This document shows, one piece after another, positions 9,901 to 18,470 of a stretch of DNA of 64,000 nt. The translations under genes and the position numbers were made by a program. The notes beneath the pieces were generated by a model. It did not search any database, was not told the DNA's origin, and saw only the letters and a list, made by a program, of their open reading frames with translations. The DNA lies in assembly GCF_002266855.1 (NCBI RefSeq), contig NZ_NGJN01000007.1:124001-188000 (forward strand), written 5' to 3'. Within the stretch, counting starts at the first letter, position 1. Every line of letters starts with the position of its first letter. The DNA is from Winogradskyella aurantia. Its GTDB lineage: Bacteria; Bacteroidota; Bacteroidia; Flavobacteriales; Flavobacteriaceae.

Positions 9901-10438
9901 CATAGGGCAGTACGTTTTGAATACCGTCTAACAGATTTATCGTTACCTGCTCATTTCCGTTATTAATAAGCTGGGACTTTTTCACAAAGCCATATAAATT
10001 ACTAGAACACCATTGGTATCTAAATATAAGACCTAGGTCAAGATTCTCTTCTTCAAAAATTATAGAGTTCCCATAAATACTCTTATATAAATTTCTCTGT
10101 ACCCTAAAGTCGTCCTGAAACCTAATAGAGAAAGGTTCCCAAATCATACGTTTGCCATTCTTTTCAACCTGAAAAATTGATTTAGCACCTGTAATTTCAG
10201 CGGATTCTGTAATCTTATCATCCGAATAATAAGGAAATAAAGCAAACTCCGAATTCTTTCTACCAGCAGTTAAACCACCATTGCTAGAAATAAACATCCA
10301 ATGGTTGGAATCACTAACAATGCTCATGAAAAATGGGCGCATCTTATCGCTATTAGAAATCCTAAAATAGGATTCACCATCGATTGAAACCTGCCCTAAT
10401 GCTATGGATTTATCTTGACTTTTATTATTGTTTTCCAA
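6989..10438 (-). CDS. GH149-like beta-1,3-glucan/oligosaccharide phosphorylase
   Basis: A very large (1149 residues) cytoplasmic protein without a signal peptide. Length, a GH94-like (alpha/alpha)6 barrel signature and placement next to GH17 genes match the GH149 beta-1,3-oligoglucan phosphorylases known from Euglena and Bacteroidota. The segment PEWNDANNALVGNG around Asp647 resembles the WND motif holding the general acid in GH94 cellobiose phosphorylases, and a conserved-looking WGDHQ occurs at Asp526. The family reaction splits beta-1,3-glucosyl chains with phosphate to give alpha-glucose-1-phosphate, saving one ATP per glucose. It opens the second transcription unit, behind a terminator and a palindrome. 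The GH149 assignment comes from recognition, not alignment; a related GH94/GH161-type phosphorylase is the main alternative. Confidence 0.78.
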   Translation of the reverse strand: MENNNKSQDKSIALGQVSIDGESYFRISNSDKMRPFFMSIVSDSNHWMFISSNGGLTAGRKNSEFALFPYYSDDKITESAEITGAKSIFQVEKNGKRMIWEPFSIRFQDDFRVQRNLYKSIYGNSIIFEEENLDLGLIFRYQWCSSNLYGFVKKSQLINNGNEQVTINLLDGIQNVLPYGVSSALQNASSNLVDAYKRTELVKESGLGIFALSAIIVDKAEPSEALKANIAWSLGMDSPKYLLSSLQLDRFRQFKEIQQETDIKAEKGAYFVNSQITLKSQSQKEWIIVSNVNQNHSDIAEISKAINEDRALPDKINDNVKLGTEKLIKLVAASDGLQKTSDNLRDTRHFSNTLFNIMRGGIFDDGYTIEKWDLKKYLLTANKSVAELNASILNDLPEKIELQELKNIANASKDQDFCRLILEYMPLKFSRRHGDPSRPWNKFSINTRSEVDGTKILDYEGNWRDIFQNWEALVHSYPEYIENMILKFLNATTFDGYNPYRVTKDGFDWEIIEPDDPWSYIGYWGDHQIIYLLKFLEFIENHQPGKLEGLFSKDIFVYANVPYRIKAYEDLLKNPKDTIEFDEKSDSTIRSKRKKLGADGALLQYADGSIVRSNFIEKILVTTLAKLSNFIPEGGIWMNTQRPEWNDANNALVGNGVSMVTLYYLRRFLKFFEGVFQESNTQKVYLSNELIVFFNAVKTALETNLNLLTGPISDQQRKEIMDALGSAGSNYRTAIYHSAFSGEKSPVDLNDIKEFVASALQHLEHSINANKRGDGMYHAYNLMTVEDDNTVSISYLDEMLEGQVAVLSSGYLRPEENLEVLDALKQSELFRKDQYSYILYPNKELKGFMERNNIPAEDVVSSVLLKNLVADGNSRIIVKDINNDYHFNGNFKNAGDVKAALNDLQDSKYSKLVQEESQNILKIFEKVFNHKAFTGRSGTFYGYEGLGSIYWHMVSKLQLAVLECCLTAIKEDASEVVVGKLLEHYYEINEGIGVHKSPKLYGAFPTDPYSHTPFGKGAQQPGMTGQVKEDILSRFGELGIVVEQGKLFFNPCLLRKEEFFTEKTSFEYIDVLNTTKRIQMEKESLGFTYCQVPIVYQMSTKNEIEMTHSNGDTTTTDGLYLTEDLSYEIFERLGSVEKINVRITKDLLK

Positions 10439-10465
10439 TGTCTTTATATCATTAATAATTAATTC

Positions 10466-10495
10466 AAATAGTTTGGACTACTATCCAAACTATTT
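10466..10495. promoter_or_regulatory. Perfect 12-bp palindrome upstream of the phosphorylase gene
   Basis: Bases 10466-10477 (aaatagtttgga) and 10484-10495 (tccaaactattt) are exact reverse complements around a 6-base centre. The site lies about 28 bases before the phosphorylase start codon, where an operator or a 5' untranslated hairpin could act. It has no T-run on the minus-strand side, unlike the neighbouring terminator. Function is inferred only from position and symmetry. Confidence 0.45.
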
Positions 10496-10504
10496 TGAAG
10501 GTTT

Positions 10505-10540
10505 AAAAAGGTCAAGAATACAAATTCTTGACCTTTTATT
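10505..10540 (-). terminator. Intrinsic terminator closing the susC-led transcription unit
   Basis: A 14-base perfect stem (10506-10519 with 10524-10537) around a 4-base loop, followed on the minus strand by a short T-run. It sits just after the 758-residue lipoprotein gene and divides the locus into a surface-acquisition unit upstream and an intracellular/periplasmic degradation unit downstream. Confidence 0.8.
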
Positions 10541-10556
10541 TCAGCTTAAATTATTA

Positions 10557-12833
10557 TTATTCTATTCTTATATCGTCAAAATAGTAGGTCTCCGTTGTAG
10601 GTGTAACTTCAATATCTCCAATATTTGACGGGTTATCTGGTTTTATAACGAATTGATTAACACCTGTATTACTCGGCGGAATTCCTGTGAAGACTATGGT
10701 TACTTCTGTCCAAGTATTAGCATCTGTAATTGTGGCATATTGTGGACCAGGATTTCCAGAAGTTGGATCTTGTGGGTCACTATTTATTTCAAATCGCATC
10801 ACCGTATTAGGCTTGGATGAATATACCTTTACCTTAAAAGTACCGTTGGCGTTAAAATTATTAGGGAATGCATTTTGGAATCCAGCAAATCTGACAGCTC
10901 CAGCCGATTTAACAACTTTTAATGAAAAATCTGAAGTGTTGATTCCACCTATTGATGGATTAGCCGCTAGCTCCGTAGTTATACCACTATCCGGGAAAGT
11001 ACTTATGAACGACTCGCAACCTTCAAAATCTACTGGGAATGACGTTGCTGCAACTGCATCTCCTGTGCATCCGCCGCCGCCGCCGCCACCGTCAGTGAAC
11101 AAACTTAAGTCATCTATGTAATAGGTTTCTTCAGTTGAGCTTCCTAGTTCAAAAAAGATAACTAATTTATCATAAAGACCAGAATCTCCTGGAGCAAAAT
11201 TAAAGGTAAGTTCCTCCCATTGCATTGCACTACCCGCTGATGTGGTAGCAAAAACCTCTTTAAATGTACCTGCATTGTTTTGATCTTCTAATTTGAGCAA
11301 TACTTCCGTACTTCCTACTGGTGACCATACTTTCATCTTAAAGCCAGCATTAGTATTAAAATCCAGAGTTGCGTCTAAAAGAATCTGATTGTTGGCAAAC
11401 GCAGCCGCACTAGTTCTATCAATTTGCCCGACTTTACATGAGGTATTTACCGCATTATCAAAGTCTGGGTTATCTATCCAAGCAAAACCAGCCCCATCTG
11501 AAACAATACTAGATGTAGGATCATTCTGAAATGTTAGATTAAAGTCTGCTGCATTTAAGGATTGTCCGGTTTCCGGTGTACATGGATCACCGACATTTAC
11601 AAATACTTGTTCGATATCGTCTACATAGAATACGCCTGCAGTATTACCTGGACCATCTACAAATAAAACCATGTCATTAAAACTTGCCGCAGAGTTAAGG
11701 GTGAAGGTTAATTCTTCCCACCCTGTTCCGCCATGCATCTGTGTATCTTCTACATCTACATCCGTTCCATCTTCAAACTTTAACAAGACAGGTAACGCAG
11801 CATTAGAAAATAATTTAAGTCTTACACCTTTATCAGCAGCAAAATCAATCGGCGTATCTAAGTTAAAAAATGCATTTTCAAATTGGTTCCCAACATTAGT
11901 GATCTGACCCACGTTAGTCGCTTGGTCGTTAATACCTGATTGTTCTGGATTTTCCACTATAGTAAAGGATACATCGCCTCCAATTTTTGCCGTATAATCT
12001 ATGCTCTCGCAGTCAAAATCAATGGGGAGGCCTAAATCCGTAAGTGTACAAGGCACATCATTAGAATTAAGTTGTTCTATATCATCTAAATAGAATGTGC
12101 CAGCTGTAGTTCCTGGTCCGTCTACAAACATGGTAAACCTTGAAAAGCTCTCTGCCGAATCGAACGTAAAATAAATATCTTCCCATCCTGTACCGCCATG
12201 ACTAGCTGCAATTTCTGCATCAGCTCCAGTACCTTCTTCTAGTTTTACAAGTACATCTATAGGTTGCGTTGACCAGAATTTCATAGTAATGGATTTGTCT
12301 GTGGTTAAATCTAAATCTTCACCTAAGTCAAAGAAAAAGCCCTCAAATGCCGCACCACTATTTGTAACGGCTCCCACATTCGATACCACATCGTTAGCAC
12401 CTGAAGGGTCAGGATTTTCAACAACCTCAAAAGAAGCACCGTTAAAAGTAGTCGCATCATATGCCACTAAGGGATTATCAAATGAGATTGGAATTTGAAT
12501 TTCTTCTGGTATCTGAATGGTAATGACATCCTCAAAGGTATCTGATGCTCCTGCCGAATTAGACGCCGTTAATACCACAGTGTATACCCCAGTAGGATAA
12601 ACCTTAACCGGATTGATTTCAGTAGAGGTAGTTCCATCACCAAAATCCCAAGCAAATGTATCCGCATTACTTGAGGCATTTAAAAATGTTACCACACCCG
12701 AATCTTGATTAATCGTTTGGGTAAATAGCGCTTCCAGTTGTGGCAGTACCACATCATCATCTTCACATCCCCAAAACGCAAATGCCACAAACAAAATGCC
12801 TATAGCTTTAATTCCTTTAATTATATTTTTCAT
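10557..12833 (-). CDS. Surface lipoprotein with PKD domain and four carbohydrate-binding-type modules
   Basis: A 758-residue lipoprotein (Cys23, followed by EDDD, an acidic surface-export signal). Residues 33-108 form a PKD domain with the classical WDFGDGTTS and YTVVLTASN motifs. Four beta-sandwich modules follow at about 114-254, 266-410, 424-578 and 597-758; each ends in a (Y/F)Y-x-DD(I/L) strand, as in galactose-binding-like CBMs. Modules 1 and 2 are the most alike, sharing MHGGTGWEE/SHGGTGWED and FVDGPG. A seven-glycine linker (from 582) separates modules 3 and 4. No catalytic domain is visible, so it probably captures glucan at the surface beside the GH16 laminarinase. Ligand specificity is unknown. 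Confidence 0.75.
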   Translation of the reverse strand: MKNIIKGIKAIGILFVAFAFWGCEDDDVVLPQLEALFTQTINQDSGVVTFLNASSNADTFAWDFGDGTTSTEINPVKVYPTGVYTVVLTASNSAGASDTFEDVITIQIPEEIQIPISFDNPLVAYDATTFNGASFEVVENPDPSGANDVVSNVGAVTNSGAAFEGFFFDLGEDLDLTTDKSITMKFWSTQPIDVLVKLEEGTGADAEIAASHGGTGWEDIYFTFDSAESFSRFTMFVDGPGTTAGTFYLDDIEQLNSNDVPCTLTDLGLPIDFDCESIDYTAKIGGDVSFTIVENPEQSGINDQATNVGQITNVGNQFENAFFNLDTPIDFAADKGVRLKLFSNAALPVLLKFEDGTDVDVEDTQMHGGTGWEELTFTLNSAASFNDMVLFVDGPGNTAGVFYVDDIEQVFVNVGDPCTPETGQSLNAADFNLTFQNDPTSSIVSDGAGFAWIDNPDFDNAVNTSCKVGQIDRTSAAAFANNQILLDATLDFNTNAGFKMKVWSPVGSTEVLLKLEDQNNAGTFKEVFATTSAGSAMQWEELTFNFAPGDSGLYDKLVIFFELGSSTEETYYIDDLSLFTDGGGGGGGCTGDAVAATSFPVDFEGCESFISTFPDSGITTELAANPSIGGINTSDFSLKVVKSAGAVRFAGFQNAFPNNFNANGTFKVKVYSSKPNTVMRFEINSDPQDPTSGNPGPQYATITDANTWTEVTIVFTGIPPSNTGVNQFVIKPDNPSNIGDIEVTPTTETYYFDDIRIE

Positions 12834-12910
12834 CTGATTTGTTTTATTCTCAATTATAAACCCAAGCCATCGTGGAAGGGAATTTATTGATCTAGTTTAG
12901 TATGTATTAT

Positions 12911-13759
12911 TTATTCAGTGTAAACCCTTACGTAATCCACCAACATAGTTTGTGGAAAAACGGTGTCTGCATTTGGTGGTCCGGGCAAATTACCCCCAAC
13001 GGCAATATTTAAGATAATATAAAATGGTCGATCATTAAATACCCACTGGCCCTCACCGTCTGTTTCATCAGCAACATCCTCAGGTGTTAACTGATTGTAC
13101 AATACATCGTCAATATAAAAGTTAATATAATTTGGGCCCCATTCTATACCATAGATATGAAAGCCTGTGTCCACCCTATCATTTTGTAAATCATATAACT
13201 TGGATATTGACTCAGCACCTGAATATCCAGGCCCATGGATAGTGCCAAAAATCTCTGTTGGTTTATCTCCAGTATTTTCCATGATATCTATCTCGCCGAC
13301 TTGTGGCCAGATTTCCCCATCACTGTCATCGCCTAACAACCAAAATGCGGGCCACATACCCTGTCCATAAGGCAAACGCATGCGCGCTTCAAAACGCCCA
13401 TAACGTTGGTCAAATTTTCCTTTGGTCTGCAGCCTAGCGGATGTATATTGTGAACCGTTAAAGGCTTCTTGACGAGCAGTAATTAGCAAAAATCCGTTTT
13501 CAGTTGTAACGTTTTCGGTCCTGTCCGTATAGAACTGTAACTCGTTATTACCCCAGCCTGGAATACCTTGCTCAGCACCATTACCAATGTCAAAATTCCA
13601 GATGGATGTATCTATTTGACCATCGACATCGAAGTTATCCTCAAGCACCAAATTATCAAAATTGGTAACCGTTTGTGTTTCATCTGTATTGCAGCCCATT
13701 ATAAAAAGACTCACAACCAGTAAAAGTTTTACATAGTTATTTTTTAAAATCATTTTCAT
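12911..13759 (-). CDS. GH16 endo-beta-1,3-glucanase (laminarinase) lipoprotein
   Basis: A 282-residue lipoprotein (FIMGC, Cys23). The GH16 active-site motif GEIDIMEN places the nucleophile at Glu156, the assisting Asp at 158 and the acid/base at Glu161; the extra Met in E-I-D-I-M-E is the beta-bulge form typical of laminarinases. W-rich segments WGNNELQFYT and MWPAFWLLG are further GH16 laminarinase landmarks. Acidic residues follow the lipid Cys (NTDET), so surface display is plausible. The enzyme would cut long beta-1,3-glucan into pieces for the SusCD importer. The domain fills the whole protein, with no additional binding module; binding is supplied by neighbouring lipoproteins. Confidence 0.95.
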   Translation of the reverse strand: MKMILKNNYVKLLLVVSLFIMGCNTDETQTVTNFDNLVLEDNFDVDGQIDTSIWNFDIGNGAEQGIPGWGNNELQFYTDRTENVTTENGFLLITARQEAFNGSQYTSARLQTKGKFDQRYGRFEARMRLPYGQGMWPAFWLLGDDSDGEIWPQVGEIDIMENTGDKPTEIFGTIHGPGYSGAESISKLYDLQNDRVDTGFHIYGIEWGPNYINFYIDDVLYNQLTPEDVADETDGEGQWVFNDRPFYIILNIAVGGNLPGPPNADTVFPQTMLVDYVRVYTE

Positions 13760-13772
13760 TTTTCATTTTTTT

Positions 13773-15197
13773 TTATTCTTGATAAAAGTATATGTTATCG
13801 ACAAAAATATTAGAAATTGTTGTATCGGAAATAAAGAACAGCAATCCTAACTGCGACCGATCTGCTAAACCGGCAAAGTCTGATAATGGAATATCAAAGC
13901 CGACCCATTCTTGTGATTCTAATTCAGTACCGTTTATGGTGAACACTCCGGAAGATTCATTGTTCCCCACAGAATTAAGAAGTTGTAAACGGAGAAAATC
14001 TCCAGGATTAATGGCTTCCTGCACATTGATATCCACATGTAAATGGGTCATTGCAGTAGCATTGACTGACGGTACATTATTAAAAAATCCTATACCAACA
14101 AAATTCAAATCCGTATAACTAATAACTGATTCGTTTGGTCCTACGGGTGTTGCACCACCTTGTGTTGTTTGACCATCTGGTGTGAAAAATCCATTATAAT
14201 AGTCTACTGGGATATTTGAATAGGCATCACTAAAAACTGAAATGACACTAGATTCCGGTCTTGTTGGTGTTGGCGCTGACTCAAATGCTCCTGCAGATGT
14301 AATTTCCAACGAGCCTTCCGCTAAGACACCATTAAGTTGTGCTGTAATGGTTGTTGTACCTTCGCCAATAATTTCAATTAATCCGGATTCATTGACAAAC
14401 GCAACACTGGTATCTGATGAAGAAAAGTCAAAATAACGGGGCGAAGGCGCAACTGTAACATCTCCTCCCGTAGCTGTGTTAAATTTAGCGCCTAAACCTG
14501 TTACTTGTCTTACAGATCCTGTAAAGCCTTGTTCAACTAAATCTTCCCCACCAAATATCGACGGCCTTAATTGTGCAATAGTCCCTAAGTTCTCGAATCT
14601 TATTTCATCCATCCAAAAGACAAAACCTGCACCATTGGTGCTCCCAGGATCGGCTGAAAAAATAAACATTCCACGCTCTTGGGTAAGTTTAGAAGCATCT
14701 GGTATCGGTACAATATATTTTCTCCAATTCGTTGAAAGTTGAATATTACTTCGCACCGTAGTATATTTATCTTCCACAAAATCGCTTCCAAAACCAACGC
14801 CTGTAATTGTTGCAGTAGTAGATCCTTTAGCCCAAAAGGTCAAAGCATCGTAACCTGTTAAATTTCTCCCTTCGCCCCTATCTAGAAAAATACCGCCTAC
14901 AAACCCACCATTGGGATCATTTGTAGCCGGGACATCTATTCGTATTGAAGATGAACCTTCATAAGCCTCACTGTTATCCGTATCGAAAGCCTCCGTATTT
15001 GCACCTATTGCAGGGTCAAATGAAATAAAAAATTCATCCGTTAGGCCTATTGGATTGTCCGTAAAAATATCAGGTTGCGTTGGGAATGTTGCAAAGGTTG
15101 CTTCATCAGACAAATCTCTTTCACAGCCTGCTACAGCAATAAACAAAACAATAGCAACTGCGGCTTGGTTTAAAAGTCTATAATTTCTATTTCTCAT
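13773..15197 (-). CDS. Surface lipoprotein with Big_2 domain flanked by carbohydrate-binding-type modules
   Basis: A 474-residue lipoprotein when started at ATG 15195-15197, which gives MRNRNYRLLN and a lipobox AVAGC (Cys25). A further in-frame ATG at 15230 would overlap the upstream gene and put extra residues before the signal, so it was not used. Domains: an N-terminal beta-sandwich (about 30-205) with a YDALTFWAKGS strand, a Big_2-like Ig domain (about 215-300, FSSSDTSVAFVNESG and GEGTTTITAQ), and a C-terminal module (about 305-474) ending FVDNIYFYQE. The last module is clearly related to residues 221-369 of the lipoprotein at 19419-21509. No catalytic residues are recognisable. A glucan-binding role beside GH16 is inferred. 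Confidence 0.72.
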   Translation of the reverse strand: MRNRNYRLLNQAAVAIVLFIAVAGCERDLSDEATFATFPTQPDIFTDNPIGLTDEFFISFDPAIGANTEAFDTDNSEAYEGSSSIRIDVPATNDPNGGFVGGIFLDRGEGRNLTGYDALTFWAKGSTTATITGVGFGSDFVEDKYTTVRSNIQLSTNWRKYIVPIPDASKLTQERGMFIFSADPGSTNGAGFVFWMDEIRFENLGTIAQLRPSIFGGEDLVEQGFTGSVRQVTGLGAKFNTATGGDVTVAPSPRYFDFSSSDTSVAFVNESGLIEIIGEGTTTITAQLNGVLAEGSLEITSAGAFESAPTPTRPESSVISVFSDAYSNIPVDYYNGFFTPDGQTTQGGATPVGPNESVISYTDLNFVGIGFFNNVPSVNATAMTHLHVDINVQEAINPGDFLRLQLLNSVGNNESSGVFTINGTELESQEWVGFDIPLSDFAGLADRSQLGLLFFISDTTISNIFVDNIYFYQE

Positions 15198-15204
15198 AAT
15201 ATTT

Positions 15205-18200
15205 TTATTTTCCAATATTAATATTGACATATGTTCTTATTTCCCATTCAGAGCCATCCGGAAATCCTACAGGACTAATTAAAGGCGGTTCATTAAAACT
15301 GCCAGGCCTTACAGCTAATGGTGAATATCTATTTGAAAACTCATTTAATGAGCGCCAAGTTCCTCTTAATCCAATAGTTGTATTAGGTAGAATAAACCAA
15401 TCTGGTTTACCGAAGGACGTTGAAATATCTAACATTAATTGTAGTGGGAATGTCAAGTTAAAATCTCTATGATAATCAAAGGGTCCCCAATCGTTTACCT
15501 TAACATGTGTCTCTAATTTCATCTTTTTGTATATGGCCCTAATATCGCCTCCAAAACGCGTGATGGTTCTATCACTATCACCGTTGGCCTGACCATTTCC
15601 GTAGTAGAAATTACCAATTAAACCTAAATCAGGTGATAATTTAGACACCATTCTTGAATGTATCTCCCATAAGTCTTGAGCTGGCGCTGAATTAGCAAAC
15701 GCAAAAAATTCACGCGTGTCTAAGAAACCGATAGCAGCATCCATTGTAGTTGGCAAGTATCTGTAAACAAATCCCAAATTCATGGCGAACTTTGCATCTT
15801 CTGACCGGTCATTATCCCACTGATACATCCAAGTCCCTGGTGTAGGATCGTAAGTAAATAAAATCTCACCTGCGGTGGTCTCTCGATTACCTCGTACTGC
15901 AAATGGGTCATCAATAAAGTTTCTTAAGCGCCCTGGTGCATTAACGTCATTTGGTATTGGATCTACCAATGGCTTTTGCCATAAAAAATTAGGTGCTATC
16001 TGAAAATTATCAAAGGAATAGGTAAAACCCGTTAAAAAATTAGTTTGGTTACCACTTCCAGAATCTTTTAATCGCCAACCCGTAAAGGTTTGAGTGGCAT
16101 CAAAACCTCCTGTAGCTACTAAGCCCATGTAAGCACCTTGTGCATACCAATTAAACTTACCACCTTCGTATGTGATTTTTGCCTTACCGCCCCAATTATC
16201 TTCAGTTCCAATCTTATCAACATACACAATACCATCTCTAACATCTTGATAGGAACTGCCATTTAATGGAGCTCCACCCCACATACCACCTACAGCTATA
16301 TCGAACTTCCCAAGCTCTCTTTCCACAACCAGAGAGGCGCGTTCTGTGGGCCAAGCTGGAATTATACCACTTCTTACTTGGTTTTGATCTAGAAGACGGC
16401 GACCATTTTCATCAAATTGCAATTCGGTCTGAACATCACGATGGTAAATACCAGCTACCTCATAGTGTCCAATTTTTCGTTGATACTTAAATAACATAGT
16501 CGGGTTGGCTCCCCACCATAATTGAGGTCCGAAGGCTGCTTTTAATCCTTCTAAATCACCCTTTCCATCAAGTTCAGCACCAAAAATTTCACCACCATAG
16601 ATATCTAAGTTAGGTCCGTAATTGGCCTCCGGATAGAATCCGAATAAATCACCTTCGTATTGCCAGTGGTAATGTCCCGTACGGTAAAAGCCTCTTAAAT
16701 CAAAATCCTTGGCATTCCATTCAAATTCACCTTGGTATATATTGAGTCTATTAATGTCTGGCAATGTAACGTCACCATTATCTGTTGGCACGGTAATCAC
16801 TCTCGCCCTGTTTTCATAAAAAATTTCATCAATAGGATTAAGTGCCACCTTACCGATAAAATTAAAAACCACTTCGGCCCTTAAATTGGCAGCAGGACTT
16901 GCCTCAACGCCAACGAAGTACGATTGCATATGATCAAAGCCTAATTGATTTGGAAAGGTCGTGGAATTAGGATCCGGATTGTCAGGGGTTGTTATTAAAG
17001 TTCCCCCTGTATTGAATGTAGTGAATTTTGCTTGTAATTGACTAATTCCAATTTTTGTTGTACCCCCTCCTTCAAGTGCAGCTCTGTCTCCCCTAGCACG
17101 GAGCACAGCATCCATAATATTTATGTTCTTAAAGTAATTTTCGATGAAGTCTACACTGACATCTTCGTCATAAGGATTGAGTTGGTGTGCCTCTTTTAAG
17201 GCATAATAAGACGCTCTTGGATATAATTCATACAACCCACGCTCATTAGTCGGTCCTTTAGCACAAATACCAAACCACTCCTCATTCATATTATTCTGGC
17301 CTGGAGCAAGATCCCATGAATAACCGCCATTGGTCCAAGAGGCGTTATTATCGTGTCTGTCCGCGTTTTCTCTATCGTCAAAACCGTATTTCCACCAGCC
17401 ATCACTAAATTGAAAAGTAAAACCCCCGATAGAATTACCTGCCTTACCTAAACCAGCAGCATTTTGATAAATTTCTTTCCAATTACCTAAGTTATAATAG
17501 GCTTGCATTTTTTGATCTTCCCTATTCTCTTTGGCGTTATAGGCATCTGAACCGAACTCTGTAAATACCAAAGCCATATCTAATTTTTCCTTTACTACAT
17601 CAAACATGTCCGTAAAGGAAACACCACGATAAGTGTTGGTACCATAAATATCTATATCTGGACACTCCTCTGCAACAATATCTATAAATAACACATCACC
17701 ATTACACAGGGCCACAGGGTGTGAAGGATCAATGGCCTTCATTGCTTTAGCCGCCTCATTCATTAAGCGGTACATTGGTCGGCCTCGCGATTCTCCAATA
17801 AACTTTTTCTGTTCGTCATCATCGGGAAAATCTTCCGTCTCAGCACCTTGCCAAAACAAACCGTAGTTATTTTCGTTACCTAACAAATAGAAAAGAAGCC
17901 CTGGGGTATCTTTATACTCTTCAGCCAATTTAGTCACTTCTGACATCAAAAACTCCTGCGTTACCTCATCATCATAAATAGTCACAGGTGTCCAAACACC
18001 ATCTAAGGTAAGACCATATCTACCAAACGAATGGTTTAGCATAGTATATATACCATAGTTTTCATAGATATACTGAATCCATCTTGCTGGCACACCAGTG
18101 TATTGGCGAATCACGTTAACGCCCATATTTTTCAATAAGGACATTTCTGTATCGAGACCAGCTTTAATGATATCATCTGATTTTTCCCAGAATTGCGCAT

Positions 18201-18378
18201 CTACCGTATTTGTACCTATGGGTATGTAATCCCAGTTCATACCGTTTATCATAAAGTCTTTACCATTGACTACTAACCTCTTACCACTTTCGTCCTCTTG
18301 GACAACCACTTTAGTAGACTGAGCATGAGCTAGACAAATACTGAAAATAAAGCATAGCGCCGTTAGGTGTTTTTTCAT
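15205..18378 (-). CDS. Clan GH-A glycosidase fused to a predicted outer-membrane beta-barrel
   Basis: A 1057-residue exported protein, started at ATG 18376-18378 (MKKHLTALCF, signal peptide ending AHAQ) rather than at the in-frame ATG 51 bases upstream. About residues 20-410 are a GH2-C/GH5-like TIM barrel: a strand with MNWDYIP, then YLLGNENNYG (probable acid/base Glu169) and VFTEFGSDAYN (probable nucleophile Glu274), then a FQFSDGWWKYGF strand. From about 430 to the end the sequence becomes a series of amphipathic beta-strands rich in aromatic residues, with short turns and long loops, as in porins; the final strand is IRTYVNINIGK. The gene lies between the binding proteins and GH16. The family of the catalytic part and the barrel topology are inferences; the substrate is probably a beta-glucan. 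Confidence 0.72.
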   Translation of the reverse strand: MKKHLTALCFIFSICLAHAQSTKVVVQEDESGKRLVVNGKDFMINGMNWDYIPIGTNTVDAQFWEKSDDIIKAGLDTEMSLLKNMGVNVIRQYTGVPARWIQYIYENYGIYTMLNHSFGRYGLTLDGVWTPVTIYDDEVTQEFLMSEVTKLAEEYKDTPGLLFYLLGNENNYGLFWQGAETEDFPDDDEQKKFIGESRGRPMYRLMNEAAKAMKAIDPSHPVALCNGDVLFIDIVAEECPDIDIYGTNTYRGVSFTDMFDVVKEKLDMALVFTEFGSDAYNAKENREDQKMQAYYNLGNWKEIYQNAAGLGKAGNSIGGFTFQFSDGWWKYGFDDRENADRHDNNASWTNGGYSWDLAPGQNNMNEEWFGICAKGPTNERGLYELYPRASYYALKEAHQLNPYDEDVSVDFIENYFKNINIMDAVLRARGDRAALEGGGTTKIGISQLQAKFTTFNTGGTLITTPDNPDPNSTTFPNQLGFDHMQSYFVGVEASPAANLRAEVVFNFIGKVALNPIDEIFYENRARVITVPTDNGDVTLPDINRLNIYQGEFEWNAKDFDLRGFYRTGHYHWQYEGDLFGFYPEANYGPNLDIYGGEIFGAELDGKGDLEGLKAAFGPQLWWGANPTMLFKYQRKIGHYEVAGIYHRDVQTELQFDENGRRLLDQNQVRSGIIPAWPTERASLVVERELGKFDIAVGGMWGGAPLNGSSYQDVRDGIVYVDKIGTEDNWGGKAKITYEGGKFNWYAQGAYMGLVATGGFDATQTFTGWRLKDSGSGNQTNFLTGFTYSFDNFQIAPNFLWQKPLVDPIPNDVNAPGRLRNFIDDPFAVRGNRETTAGEILFTYDPTPGTWMYQWDNDRSEDAKFAMNLGFVYRYLPTTMDAAIGFLDTREFFAFANSAPAQDLWEIHSRMVSKLSPDLGLIGNFYYGNGQANGDSDRTITRFGGDIRAIYKKMKLETHVKVNDWGPFDYHRDFNLTFPLQLMLDISTSFGKPDWFILPNTTIGLRGTWRSLNEFSNRYSPLAVRPGSFNEPPLISPVGFPDGSEWEIRTYVNINIGK

Positions 18379-18470
18379 AATAGTTTTATTTAGTGCTTTA
18401 AATATAAGAATTGGTAATATAAAAGACAAAATCTTTATTTTACCAATTCTTTTGTTTGTTACATTTTAAC

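Noticed and set aside
10687..11121. Plus-strand frame of 144 codons opposite the four-module lipoprotein
   Set aside because: It is antisense to a well-supported gene, and its proline run is only the complement of the glycine tract.
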